Source: an uncultured Olsenella sp. (GTDB lineage: Bacteria; Actinomycetota; Coriobacteriia; Coriobacteriales; Atopobiaceae). Taken from it: a stretch of DNA of 64,000 bases. The translations under genes and the position numbers were made by a program. The stretch spans positions 1 through 64,000 of the forward strand of contig UQIF01000001.1 in the NCBI GenBank assembly GCA_900540955.1. The letters run 5' to 3'. The stretch's first letter is position 1, and each line of letters begins with the position of its first letter. The notes beneath the pieces were generated by a model, which was given only the letters and a program-made list of their open reading frames with translations, had not been told where the DNA came from and made no database searches. Of the stretch, positions 52,372 through 61,498 are shown piece by piece.

Positions 52372-52405
52372 GACGGGGTCGATGCGCGCGGCTTGCGCCC
52401 TTGCG

Positions 52406-54310
52406 CTACCTCGCCCGCTCGGTGATGTCGCCGTTGCGGTAGGCGGCCAGAAGCTCGCGTAGGTCGGCGATCTGCTCGCGAATCTGCACGCCGTCGTCGG
52501 TGTCGCCCACGGTGAGCGGCCTCGGCCAGCGGCGGAAGCGGTCGTCGTCGCTCATGATGTCGGCGTTCAGGTCCAAGACGTCCTTGATGCTCGCAAAGGG
52601 ACGGTGGGCCTTGATGCGCATGCCGAAGGGGTCCGCGATCAGGGTGTAGCCCGCGATGCCCGTCGTCTGGTGGTAGGCCTGGCAGAAGCCGCCGTCGATG
52701 ACGACGAGCATGCCGCCCGCCTTCACGGGGTTCTCGCCGGCCGACGCGTGCACCGGCGTGTGGCCGTTGATGATCACGCCGTCCCCGCTGCAGCCGAACT
52801 CCTCGAGGACCGTGCGGCAGGCCACCGGGTCGCCGACGTGCTCGAAGTAGGGGTCGCGCGGCTCGGCCCAGGTCGACTTGTCGGCGAGGTAGGTACGCTC
52901 GAAGGTTTTCATGACGCGGCCCGATAGCGGGGAGTAGCGGCCGCACCACAGATACCACATCCAGTCGAGCGACACCTGGTCGTGCTCGTGCCACGCGCGC
53001 CGGGCAAGGCGGTCCGAATAGTCGTAGTAGTCCTTGCCGGAGAACGTCTTTCCCTGGTGGCTCACCGAGCAGAAGGTGCCGTCCTCGTTCATGGGCACGC
53101 AGGCGTGGAAGAGCACGTTGCCGTTGTGCACGAGGTAGGCCGAGCCATGGTCGTAGAGAAAACCGATCTGGGCCTGGAGCTTCTCGGAGTGCAGGACCGC
53201 GCTCATGAGGTTCTCCATGACCACCTGCTCGCCCTCGCTCAAGCTGTAGGGGTTCTGGGGGTCCAGCGTGGGGAAGTCACTCGTGCGCATCTTGTGTTCG
53301 ACGCCGTCGATCGTGACCACGCCACGGGCGGGGTCCACGTGCTCAAGCAGCAGGCGGTCGTCCATCTGCCAGTTGGGGTGGCGCAGGATGGTCTGGCCCT
53401 CCAGCTTGAAGAGGATGACCGAGATGGCCTTCTCGACGGGGTCCATGCCGTCTTTTTGGCGGTAGGTCTGCTCGGCGAACATGGTGAGCTCGCGCAGGCT
53501 GACGCCGTAGGCGCTCTCGAGGATCTTCAGGCTGTCGTAGCGCACGTTGTTGCGGATCACGGCCGCCAGGCACGCCGCGGAGCCGGAGGCCGCGCCCATC
53601 CACACGATGTCGTGGTTTCCCCACTGCACGTCGATGGAGTGGTAGGCCATGAGGCGGTCGATGATGAGGTCGGCGCGCGGGCCGCGGTCGAAGATGTCGC
53701 CGACGAGGTGCAGGTGGTCGACGGCGAGGCGCTTGATGAGCGAGGACAGCGAGCAGATGAAGTCGTCGGCGCTGCCGGTGTCGATGATCGAGCTGATGAT
53801 CCGCTGGTGGTAGGCCAGGCGCTCCTCTCGCTCGTCGTTGGAGGTGTGGAGGAGCTCGTCGATGATGTAGGCGTACTCGACGGGCATGGCCTTGCGGACC
53901 TTCGAGCGCGTGTAGGTGCCCGAGAGGCGCCGCGCCAGGCGCACGAGGCGCATGAGGTTTATGGCGTACCACTCCCCGGTGAGGCGCCCCTCCTCGCGCA
54001 GACGGCGCAGCTTCATGTTGGGGTAGTAGATCAAGGTGCAGAGGTCGGCCTGCTCCTCGGTGGTGAGCTGGAACTCGAAGGTGGAGCGCACCCTCTCGCG
54101 GATGACGCCGGAGCAGTTGTTGAGGATGTGCTCGAAGGCGTGGTACTCGCCGTGGACGTCGGAGACGAAATGCTCGGTGCCCTTGGGCAGGTTGAGGATG
54201 GCCTCGAGGTTGATGATCTCGGTGTAGGCGGAGCGGGTGGTGGGGAACTTCTCGGAGAGCAGCTCGAGGTACTTCTCGCGAGAAGAGCGCGGGGGAACGA
54301 AGGTGTCCAT
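52406..54310 (-). CDS. fbp: Fructose-1,6-bisphosphatase, class III
   Basis: 634 residues, the long Firmicute-type (YydE/FBPase class III) enzyme with a calcineurin-like metallophosphatase core split by inserts. Metal motifs: FVSDVHGEYHAF, LVGDIFDRGPRAD, VQWGNHDIVWMG, and the late NGHTPVHASAGENP. GGAAAGGA precedes ATG 54310. It catalyses the key gluconeogenic step, consistent with growth on amino acids and peptides, and feeds fructose-6-phosphate to the divergent glmS. Confidence 0.95.
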   Translation of the reverse strand: MDTFVPPRSSREKYLELLSEKFPTTRSAYTEIINLEAILNLPKGTEHFVSDVHGEYHAFEHILNNCSGVIRERVRSTFEFQLTTEEQADLCTLIYYPNMKLRRLREEGRLTGEWYAINLMRLVRLARRLSGTYTRSKVRKAMPVEYAYIIDELLHTSNDEREERLAYHQRIISSIIDTGSADDFICSLSSLIKRLAVDHLHLVGDIFDRGPRADLIIDRLMAYHSIDVQWGNHDIVWMGAASGSAACLAAVIRNNVRYDSLKILESAYGVSLRELTMFAEQTYRQKDGMDPVEKAISVILFKLEGQTILRHPNWQMDDRLLLEHVDPARGVVTIDGVEHKMRTSDFPTLDPQNPYSLSEGEQVVMENLMSAVLHSEKLQAQIGFLYDHGSAYLVHNGNVLFHACVPMNEDGTFCSVSHQGKTFSGKDYYDYSDRLARRAWHEHDQVSLDWMWYLWCGRYSPLSGRVMKTFERTYLADKSTWAEPRDPYFEHVGDPVACRTVLEEFGCSGDGVIINGHTPVHASAGENPVKAGGMLVVIDGGFCQAYHQTTGIAGYTLIADPFGMRIKAHRPFASIKDVLDLNADIMSDDDRFRRWPRPLTVGDTDDGVQIREQIADLRELLAAYRNGDITERAR

Positions 54311-54445
54311 GCAATCCTTTCCGGTTTGGTTTGCCTAACCATGTGCCCCTGGATTGGGCGGGGCCCCGACTATTCGGCGAGTCGCCGGCATTCACAGGAA
54401 ACCGACATTCGACGAGCCCTGCCGCTCGTGGTGTTTTCGTGTCAA

Positions 54446-54469
54446 CTGGTTATTGAATTGCAATACCAG
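54446..54469. promoter_or_regulatory. glmS operator site 1 (overlaps -35)
   Basis: CTGGTTATTG and CAATACCAG form a near-perfect inverted repeat across 24 bases. It covers the -35 TTGCAA (54458-54463); the -10 TAGACT is at 54480-54485 with a 16-base spacer. Confidence 0.65.
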
Positions 54470-54487
54470 CTTTAGTGCGTAGACTAA

Positions 54488-54511
54488 CAGGTATTGAAAT
54501 TACGATACCAG
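54488..54511. promoter_or_regulatory. glmS operator site 2 (downstream of -10)
   Basis: CAGGTATTG and CGATACCAG, a diverged copy of site 1 in the same 24-base layout, centred 42 bases away (four helical turns). Layout and GGTAT/ATACC halves fit a GntR/HutC-type amino-sugar regulator. Confidence 0.6.
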
Positions 54512-54563
54512 CAGGGGTCATGCGAAGGTTCGCGCGGCCCCGTTTGCATGAAAGGAACACGTT

Positions 54564-56414
54564 ATGTGCGGAATCGTCGGCTTCACCGGAAAGGACCAGG
54601 CCCAGAAGATGCTCGTCGAGGGCCTCAAGCGCATGGAGTACCGCGGCTACGACTCGGCGGGAGTTGCGCTCGAGGTCGCGGGCGCGGCGGGCTCCGCCCA
54701 TCTTGACGTGATCCGCCGCGTGGGCAAGGTCGCCGGCCTCGAGTCCGAGCTCGAGGGATACAAGGAGCTTTCCACCTGCGGAATCGGCCACACGCGCTGG
54801 GCCACCCACGGCCGCCCCTCGACCGCCAACGCGCACCCGCACGTGAGCTGCGACGGGCGCATCGCCGTCGTCCACAACGGCATCGTCGAGAACTTCGCCG
54901 AGCTGCGCGAGGAGCTCGCCGCCGCCGGCCACACGTTCCGCTCCGATACCGACACCGAGGTCTTCGCGCACCTCATCGAGGAGGCCTACGCCAAGGGCCG
55001 CGACCTCATGGCGGCCGTCCGCGACGCCTGCGGCCGCGTCGTGGGAGCCTACGGCCTGGCCGTCGTCTGCGCCGACGAGCCCGGCGTGATCGCCGTCGCC
55101 CGCAAAGACTCTCCCATCGTCATCGGCCGCGGCGAGAAGGGCTCCTACGTCGCCTCCGACGTCATCGCCCTCATCGAGGCCACGCGCGACGTCGTGGTGC
55201 TCGAGGACGACCAGTTCGCAAAGCTCACGCCCAAGGGCGTCGAGTACACCGACGCCGAGGGAAACGCCATCGAGCCCGAGGTCACGCACGTTGACTGGGA
55301 CCTCGACATGGCCGAGAAGGGCGGCTACCCAGATTTCATGCTCAAGGAGATCCACGAGCAGCCGCGTGTCGTTCGCGACACCCTCGTGGGCCGCATGACG
55401 GCGGCGGGCGAGCTTGACATCGACGAGCTCGGTCTTTCGCTCGAGGAGCTCAACGACATCGACCGCGTCTTCGTCATCGCGTGCGGTACTTCTTACCACG
55501 CCGGGCTCATCGCCAAGAACCTCATCGAGAGCTGGGCGAGGATCCCGACCGAGGTGGAGGCGGCGTCCGAGTTCCGCTACCGCGACCCCATCATCACCCC
55601 GACGACGCTCGTCGTGGCCGTGTCGCAGTCCGGCGAGACCGCCGACACCCTCGCCGCCATCCGCGACGCGCGCATCAAGGGCGCCAAGGTCTTCGGCATC
55701 ACCAACGTCGTGGGCAGCCCCGTGGCGCGCGAGAGCGACGGCGTCATCTACACCAAGGCGAACAAGGAGATCGCCGTCGCCTCGACCAAGAGCTTCATCG
55801 GGCAGGTCGTGAGCCTCACGCTGCTCTCCATGCTGCTCGCGCAGGTCAAGTACCGCCTGACCACAAAGCAGGCCCGCATGCTCTTCCGCGAGCTCGGGGA
55901 CACCGCCGAGCAGGTGCAGCACATCCTCGACACGCAGGGCGCGGCGGTCCGCGAGGCCGCCGAGGCCTGCCGCGACGCCCACTCGGCGCTCTTCGTCGGG
56001 CGCGGCATGGGGGCCGCCATCGCCTGCGAGGGCGCCCTGAAGCTCAAGGAGATCAGCTACCTGCACGCAGAGGCCTACGCCGCCGGCGAGATGAAGCACG
56101 GCCCGATCGCCCTCATCGACCCCGGCTTCCCGGTGATCGCCGTCGCCACGAAGAGTCCGACCTACGACAAGACCGTGAGCAACCTCATGGAGTGCCGCGC
56201 CCGCGGGGCGAGCATCATCGCGGTGGCGACCGAGGGCGACGAGGACATCAAGAAGATCGCCGACCACGTGATTTATGTGCCGCGTTGCCGCGACGCGTTC
56301 TCCGCCATCACGGCGTCCGTGCCGTTGCAGCTGCTCGCGCGCGAGGTGGCGCTTCTTCGCGGGTGCGACGTCGACCAGCCGCGCAACCTCGCGAAATCCG
56401 TGACGGTGGAGTAG
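54564..56414 (+). CDS. glmS: Glutamine-fructose-6-phosphate aminotransferase (isomerising)
   Basis: 616 residues. N-terminal glutaminase domain starts MCGIVGFTGKD with catalytic Cys2, and has YRGYDSAG, THGRPSTANAHPH. Two SIS domains follow (FVIACGTSYHAG, VAVSQSGETADTL; HSALFVGRGMGAA), ending DVDQPRNLAKSVTVE. It makes glucosamine-6-phosphate for peptidoglycan. There is no glmS ribozyme in the leader; control appears to be by the two operators upstream. Confidence 0.96.
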   Translation: MCGIVGFTGKDQAQKMLVEGLKRMEYRGYDSAGVALEVAGAAGSAHLDVIRRVGKVAGLESELEGYKELSTCGIGHTRWATHGRPSTANAHPHVSCDGRIAVVHNGIVENFAELREELAAAGHTFRSDTDTEVFAHLIEEAYAKGRDLMAAVRDACGRVVGAYGLAVVCADEPGVIAVARKDSPIVIGRGEKGSYVASDVIALIEATRDVVVLEDDQFAKLTPKGVEYTDAEGNAIEPEVTHVDWDLDMAEKGGYPDFMLKEIHEQPRVVRDTLVGRMTAAGELDIDELGLSLEELNDIDRVFVIACGTSYHAGLIAKNLIESWARIPTEVEAASEFRYRDPIITPTTLVVAVSQSGETADTLAAIRDARIKGAKVFGITNVVGSPVARESDGVIYTKANKEIAVASTKSFIGQVVSLTLLSMLLAQVKYRLTTKQARMLFRELGDTAEQVQHILDTQGAAVREAAEACRDAHSALFVGRGMGAAIACEGALKLKEISYLHAEAYAAGEMKHGPIALIDPGFPVIAVATKSPTYDKTVSNLMECRARGASIIAVATEGDEDIKKIADHVIYVPRCRDAFSAITASVPLQLLAREVALLRGCDVDQPRNLAKSVTVE

Positions 56415-56431
56415 CCGAGCCGTGCTTCGGG

Positions 56432-56464
56432 ACGGGGCGGCCCGGTCGGGCGACCCCGTTTTTT
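56432..56464 (+). terminator. Terminator of glmS
   Basis: ACGGGG/CCCCGT outer and CCCG/CGGG inner stems, then TTTTTT. Confidence 0.8.
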
Positions 56465-56581
56465 GCGTCGACGCGGCGGCGCCTCGGCCGGGCGGGCTAC
56501 ACTTTATCGGTGCGTTGCTCCATAATGTTCGGATATCAGGGCGCGTATCGCCCGATGAACGCAAACCCGAAAGGACCTCCC

Positions 56582-57469
56582 ATGAAGTCGATTATCCCCG
56601 CCGCGGGCCTCGGGACCCGCTTCCTTCCCGGCACCAAGGTCACGCCGAAGGAGATGCTGCCCGTCCTCGACAAGCCCGTCATCCAGTACGTGGTCGAGGA
56701 GGCGCTCGCGCCTGAGGAGGTCGACGAGTGCATCATCGTGTCCTCCCAGGCCAAGCCCCAGATCATGAGCTACTTCACGCGCGACCTCGCGCTCGAGGAC
56801 GAGCTCGTCAGCCGCGGCAAACCCGGCTACGCCGAGGCCATCGCCGAGGCCGGCTCCCTGCCCGTCGACTTCTGCTTCCAGAGCGAGCCGCGCGGGCTCG
56901 GCCATGCCATCCGCTGCGCCTCCTACGCCACCGGCGACGAGCCCTTCTTCGTCCTTCTCGGCGACTACATGGTCCCCGACAAGAAGATCCTCCCGCGCAT
57001 GTTGGAGGTTTCCAAGGCCCACGGCGGCTGCTCGGTCATCGCCGTCGCCCCGTGTCCGGAGGACGAGGTCTCCCGCTACGGCATCATCGCCGGTAAGCAG
57101 ACAGGCACCATCGCCGAGTTCCCCGAGGCCGGCGAGAACGACGAGGGAGCCGTTTGGAAGCTCACCGGCATGGTCGAGAAGCCCAAGGCCGCCCTCGCGC
57201 CGAGCCGCCTGTTCATCGTCGGCCGCTACCTGCTCTCCCCTCGCGTCATGGAGCTGCTCAAGGATCAGAAGCCCGGTGCCGGCAACGAGATCCAGCTCAC
57301 TGACGCCATGGAGCGCTGCCTTGCCGAGGAGGACTTCTACGCCCTAGTCATCGACCCCAAGGAGGGTTATGACACGGGCACCGTCGCCGGCTGGATCGCC
57401 ACGAACGCCCGCATGGCCCAGGCTGACCCGCGCTTCGCGTCCGCCTTCGCGGAGGCAATGGCCGAATAA
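56582..57469 (+). CDS. galU: UTP-glucose-1-phosphate uridylyltransferase
   Basis: 295 residues from ATG 56582 (GAAAGGA upstream). Motifs: IPAAGLGTRFLPGTK nucleotide loop, PKEMLPVLDKPVIQYVVEEA, FQSEPRGLGHAI, LLGDYMV, and VEKPKAA. It makes UDP-glucose for surface polymers. The next gene is convergent. Confidence 0.95.
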   Translation: MKSIIPAAGLGTRFLPGTKVTPKEMLPVLDKPVIQYVVEEALAPEEVDECIIVSSQAKPQIMSYFTRDLALEDELVSRGKPGYAEAIAEAGSLPVDFCFQSEPRGLGHAIRCASYATGDEPFFVLLGDYMVPDKKILPRMLEVSKAHGGCSVIAVAPCPEDEVSRYGIIAGKQTGTIAEFPEAGENDEGAVWKLTGMVEKPKAALAPSRLFIVGRYLLSPRVMELLKDQKPGAGNEIQLTDAMERCLAEEDFYALVIDPKEGYDTGTVAGWIATNARMAQADPRFASAFAEAMAE

Positions 57470-57503
57470 CCGGTGAATTGCCGGGATCGATCGCGCACAA
57501 ACG

Positions 57504-57577
57504 AGGAGCTCCCTCCTGTTTTGCCCGTTTAGGGGCCTCGAAGGCTCCAATAATGGGTCAAACAGGAGGGAGCTCCT
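57504..57577. terminator. Long hairpin C between convergent genes
   Basis: Arms 57504-57526 and 57555-57577 are reverse complements over 23 bases with one mismatch (AGGAGCTCCCTCCTG at the base). A small GGGGCCT/AGGCTCC hairpin sits inside. It probably blocks read-through both ways. Confidence 0.7.
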
Positions 57578-57621
57578 TCATGCGGCGGCAGCTCTTAGGC
57601 GCGGGCGCGCCCGGTCGCAGC

Positions 57622-58149
57622 TTAGTCCCAGTAGCCCTCGTGGACGGCGCATGCCTCGGCGACGAGCTCGGGGAAGGGGCCGACGACCTCGATCTTCTTC
57701 TGGCTGGAGTTGAAGATCTGGCGGCAAGGGGTGTCGAGCGTGGGGTTCTGCTCGTTCTCGCCGGTCTGGGCCATGATGTCGCGCTCGGTCATGGCGTACA
57801 CGACGCGGCCGACGTTGGCCCAGTAGATGGCGCCGGCGCACATGGCGCAGGGCTCGCCGGTGATGTAGATGCTGCACTGCCACAGGAAGTCGTGGTCGTA
57901 GATCTTGCTGGCTGCCTCCATGAGGGAGGTCTCGGCGTGGCCGGTGCAGATGTGTTCGGTTATCTCGCGGTTCTCCTGCTCGAGGACGATGTTCTTGTGC
58001 TCGTCGACGAGGATGGCGCCGAAGGGGGTGTTGCCGTGCTCGCGGCTCAGCCTCGACACCTCGATGGCGCGGCGCAGAAACGCGATGTCCTCCTCGTAGG
58101 TGAAGGTCGCGCGGCGCGGCTCGTCCCAGCTGTTCTTCTTGTCGGCCAT
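57622..58149 (-). CDS. Nucleoside/guanine deaminase (CDA fold)
   Basis: 175 residues from ATG 58149 (AAAGGAG upstream). Zinc motifs HAETSLMEAA and EPCAMCAGAIYW define the cytidine-deaminase-like fold. The length, FGAILVDEHKNIVLEQENRE and the C-terminus resemble guanine deaminase-type enzymes more than the tRNA editing enzyme TadA, which is usually about 150-160 residues. Substrate is not certain. Confidence 0.85.
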   Translation of the reverse strand: MADKKNSWDEPRRATFTYEEDIAFLRRAIEVSRLSREHGNTPFGAILVDEHKNIVLEQENREITEHICTGHAETSLMEAASKIYDHDFLWQCSIYITGEPCAMCAGAIYWANVGRVVYAMTERDIMAQTGENEQNPTLDTPCRQIFNSSQKKIEVVGPFPELVAEACAVHEGYWD

Positions 58150-58203
58150 AACGGCTCCTTTCGTCGTGGGCTCATATGCGCCCGGCCTGATTCGCGAAAT
58201 AAG

Positions 58204-58249
58204 AAGCGCGCGAAACCGGCAAGGGGCTGCTTGCCGGCTTCGCGCGCTT
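58204..58249. other. Large hairpin upstream of the deaminase gene
   Basis: AAGCGCGCGAA (58204-58214) pairs with TTCGCGCGCTT (58239-58249), continued by CCGGCAAG (58216-58223) and CTTGCCGG (58230-58237): about 20 bp with single unpaired bases. It lies between divergent genes, so it is more likely a regulatory or leader structure than a terminator. Confidence 0.6.
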
Positions 58250-58384
58250 ACATCCCTTCCGCCGCGCGTACCTCGTGCACGCGGCCCCATGTGGGCAAGA
58301 AGGGCCTTATTCGCTTTTTTCCTATATCACCATACCATGGAGGGGGCCTTGCGCGCCACTTCGTGCTACCATCTTTGACCACAG

Positions 58385-58657
58385 GCGATGACAGGGAGAG
58401 TACCCGGGGTCGCGCGGCCAAAAGAGAGCGGGGATGGTGGGATCCCGCGACCGCGTCCCGGCGAAGATCACCCCCGAGCCGCGGTCCCAAAGCCGGCGGG
58501 GGTGTCGCATCCCTCGTTTCCTGCCGGCAAGTAGGCGCCGCCGGAGTGGCCGCCGTCACAGGCCAGCCGAGTAACGCGGGGAACCGCACGCTGGGTGGTC
58601 TCAAGCGAAGTGTGATGTGAGCGCTTCGTCCCAGCAGAACGGGACGGGCGCTTTTTT
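58385..58657 (+). ncRNA. T-box riboswitch controlling ileS (tRNA-Ile sensing)
   Basis: Conserved stem I landmarks appear in order: GGAGAGTA (58395-58402), AGAGAGCGGGGATGGTGG (58423-58440), and a specifier loop GAAGATCACC with the Ile codon ATC at 58467-58469. The T-box region has GGGTGGT (58593-58599); TGGT can pair with the ACCA end of uncharged tRNA-Ile. An intrinsic terminator follows: GCGCTTCGTCCC (58621-58632) and GGGACGGGCGC (58641-58651), then TTTTTT. ileS starts 24 bases later. Uncharged tRNA-Ile should favour read-through. The usual ACCGCG after TGG is missing. Confidence 0.9.
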
Positions 58658-58681
58658 GGTGCCCAGAAAGGGGTCACGCAA

Positions 58682-61495
58682 GTGGCGAACCAGTACAAGA
58701 AGACGACGAACCTCCCGCAGACGGGCTTCCCGATGCGCGCGAGCCTCGCCCAGAACGAGCCCAAGAGGCTCAAGCAGTGGGAGGACGACGACGTCTACTC
58801 CCAGCTCCTCAAGAAGAACGAGGGCCACAAGAAGTTCGTCCTGCACGACGGCCCCCCGTACGCCAACGGCCCGATTCACCTCGGCCACGCGCAGAACAAG
58901 ATCTCCAAGGACATCATCAACCGCTACAAGGCCATGCAGGGCTTCCAGACGCCCTACGTCCCCGGCTGGGACTGCCACGGCCAGCCCATCGAGCACAAGG
59001 TCGAGACCATCCTGGGCACCGAGAAGTTCAACCAGCTGCCCACCGAGAAGGTCCGCGAGCTCTGCCGCAAGATGGCCGTCGAGCAGGTCGACACCCAGCG
59101 CCAGGGCTTCAAGCGCCTGGGTGTCCTGGCCGAGTGGGACAACCCCTACCTGACCTACGTCAACGACTACGACGCCACCGACGTCGAGATCTTCAAGGCC
59201 ATCTACGACCGCGGCGCCATCTACCGCGGCCGCAAGCCGGTCCACTGGTGCTCGCACTGCCACACGGCGCTCGCCGAGGCCGAGATCGAGTACGGCGACG
59301 AGGTCAGCCCCGCCATTTTCGTGCGCTTCGAGATGACCACCGTGCCGGCGGGCCTTGAGGCCTGGGAGGGCAAGCTCTGGGTCGACATCTGGACCACCAC
59401 CCCCTGGACCCTGCCTGCCGACGACGCCGTCATCCTGCACCCCGAGGCGTCTTACGTCGCCGTCATCCACGACGGCTGCGCCGAGATCATGGCTGAGGCC
59501 CTCGTCGAGAAGGACTGCGCCAAATTCGGCTACGAGGACGTCGAGCTCGTCCGCGGCGCCGACGGCGAACCCTGGCGCATGACCGGCACCGAGCTTTGCC
59601 ACAACAAGTACAAGCAGCCGATCTTCGGCGACCAGGGCGTCGAGGGCGAGTTCATCTACGCCGACTACGTCACCCTCGACGACGGCACCGGCATCGTTCA
59701 CACCGCCCCCGGCCACGGCGTCGACGACTACCTCGCCGGCATGAAGTTCAACATCCCCGTGGTCATGCCCGTCGACGACGACGGCCGCTTCTACAAGGGC
59801 GAGGGCATGGGCACCGGCGGCCCCTGGTCCGGCATGGAGGTCAACGAGGCCAACCCCAAGATCATCGAGTGGCTGCGCGAGCGCGGCACCTTGATCCTCC
59901 ACGAGGACATCAGCCACAGCTACCCGCACTGCTGGCGCTGCAAGCAGCCCGTCATCTTCCGCGCCACGAGCCAGTGGTTCGTCTCGATGGACAAGAAGCT
60001 CACCGACGGCCGCTCGCTGCGCGAGGAGGCCACCGAGGAGCTCAACAAGGTCGCGTTCTACCCCTCCCATGCCATCAAGCGCATCGGCTCCATGGTCGAG
60101 GGCCGTCCCGACTGGTGCATCTCGCGCCAGCGCAACTGGGGCGTGCCGATCCCTGCCTACACCTGCGAGGACTGCGGCGAGACCGTCATGAACGACGAAA
60201 CGCTCGACAAGGTCATCGAGCTCTTCCGCAGCAAGGGCTCCGACAGCTGGTTCACCGATGACCCGGCAAGCTACCTCGGCGACGCCTGCGTCTGCCCGAA
60301 GTGTGGCGGCCACCACCTCAAGGCCAACAAGGACATCCTCGACGTCTGGTGGGACTCCGGCGTCAGCCACACCGCCGTGTGCAAGCACCGCGGCTACCTG
60401 GCGTTCCCCGCAGACATGTACCTCGAGGGCTCCGACCAGCACCGCGGCTGGTTCATGAGCTCGCTCATGACCTCCGTGGGCGCCTACGGCGTGGCCCCCT
60501 ACAAGTCCGTCGTCTCCCAGGGCTTCACCCTCGACGGCCAGGGCCGCAAGATGTCCAAGTCCCTGGGCAACGTCATCGACCCGAACGCCGAGTGCGACAC
60601 CCGCGGCGCCGACGTCATGCGCCTGTGGGTTGCCTCCGTCGATACCTCCAACGACGTGCCCTGCGACGACACGATCCTCTCGCACGTCGGCGAGGCCTAC
60701 CGCAAGATCCGCAACACCCTGCGCTTCCTGCTCGGAGAGATCGAGGGCCAGTTCGACCCGGCGACCGACGCCGTCGCGCTCGACGAGCTCACCGCCTACG
60801 ACCAGCTCACGCTCGCCCGCATGTGCCAGGTCCACCAGACGGTGACCGAGGCCTACGAGGGCTATCGCTTCAACGTCGTCTACCGCAACCTCTACGACTA
60901 CGTGACGGAGCTCTCCAACGGCTACCTCAACGCCACCAAGGACCGCGTCTACTGCGGCGCCAAGGACGGCGCCGACCGCAAGAGCGCCCTGACCGTCTGG
61001 GCCCAGATCCTCACCATGCTCGTCCACGACCTGCAGCCGATTCTGGCCTTCACCTGCGACGAGGCCATGGAGTTCCTGCCGGCCTCCATGCGCGACGGCC
61101 AGACCCGCGCCGCCCTTCTCGACTGGTACCAGGCTCCTTGGACCGCCGACGAGGTCGCGGCCAAGCTCGCCGCCTACGAGCAGCTCTCGGCCGCACGCGA
61201 CGCCTTCACCAAGGCCTTCGAGGAGGCCAAGGCCGACGGCTCGGTGACCGAGAACACCAGCCAGGCGGCCAAGGCGACCCTTACCCTTCCCGCCGACGCC
61301 TCCGAGTCGCTCGCCGGCGTCGACCTCGCCGAGGTCTTCGTCTGCGCGGCCGTCGAGGTCGAGGCCGGCGACGAGCTCGCCTGTGCAGTCGCGCCTGCCG
61401 ACGGCGAGAAGTGCCCGCGCTGCTGGAACTACCGCGTCCTTGGCGCCGACGGCCTCTGCTGCCGCTGCCACGACGCCGTGGCCGCGCAGGAGTAG
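58682..61495 (+). CDS. ileS: Isoleucyl-tRNA synthetase
   Basis: 937 residues, GTG start with GAAAGGGG upstream. Class I signatures are PIHLGHAQN (HIGH) and GRKMSKSLGN (KMSKS); an editing (CP1) domain lies at about 180-400 (WTTTPWTLPADDAV, GTGIVHTAPGHG). The C-terminal zinc ribbon is CPRCWNYR...CCRCHD. Controlled by the T-box just upstream. lspA and rluD follow in the same operon. Confidence 0.97.
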   Translation: MANQYKKTTNLPQTGFPMRASLAQNEPKRLKQWEDDDVYSQLLKKNEGHKKFVLHDGPPYANGPIHLGHAQNKISKDIINRYKAMQGFQTPYVPGWDCHGQPIEHKVETILGTEKFNQLPTEKVRELCRKMAVEQVDTQRQGFKRLGVLAEWDNPYLTYVNDYDATDVEIFKAIYDRGAIYRGRKPVHWCSHCHTALAEAEIEYGDEVSPAIFVRFEMTTVPAGLEAWEGKLWVDIWTTTPWTLPADDAVILHPEASYVAVIHDGCAEIMAEALVEKDCAKFGYEDVELVRGADGEPWRMTGTELCHNKYKQPIFGDQGVEGEFIYADYVTLDDGTGIVHTAPGHGVDDYLAGMKFNIPVVMPVDDDGRFYKGEGMGTGGPWSGMEVNEANPKIIEWLRERGTLILHEDISHSYPHCWRCKQPVIFRATSQWFVSMDKKLTDGRSLREEATEELNKVAFYPSHAIKRIGSMVEGRPDWCISRQRNWGVPIPAYTCEDCGETVMNDETLDKVIELFRSKGSDSWFTDDPASYLGDACVCPKCGGHHLKANKDILDVWWDSGVSHTAVCKHRGYLAFPADMYLEGSDQHRGWFMSSLMTSVGAYGVAPYKSVVSQGFTLDGQGRKMSKSLGNVIDPNAECDTRGADVMRLWVASVDTSNDVPCDDTILSHVGEAYRKIRNTLRFLLGEIEGQFDPATDAVALDELTAYDQLTLARMCQVHQTVTEAYEGYRFNVVYRNLYDYVTELSNGYLNATKDRVYCGAKDGADRKSALTVWAQILTMLVHDLQPILAFTCDEAMEFLPASMRDGQTRAALLDWYQAPWTADEVAAKLAAYEQLSAARDAFTKAFEEAKADGSVTENTSQAAKATLTLPADASESLAGVDLAEVFVCAAVEVEAGDELACAVAPADGEKCPRCWNYRVLGADGLCCRCHDAVAAQE

Positions 61496-61498
61496 CGC

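Noticed and set aside
54311..54563. glmS ribozyme upstream of glmS
   Set aside because: None of the conserved ribozyme core is visible; the region is explained by the promoter and two inverted repeats.
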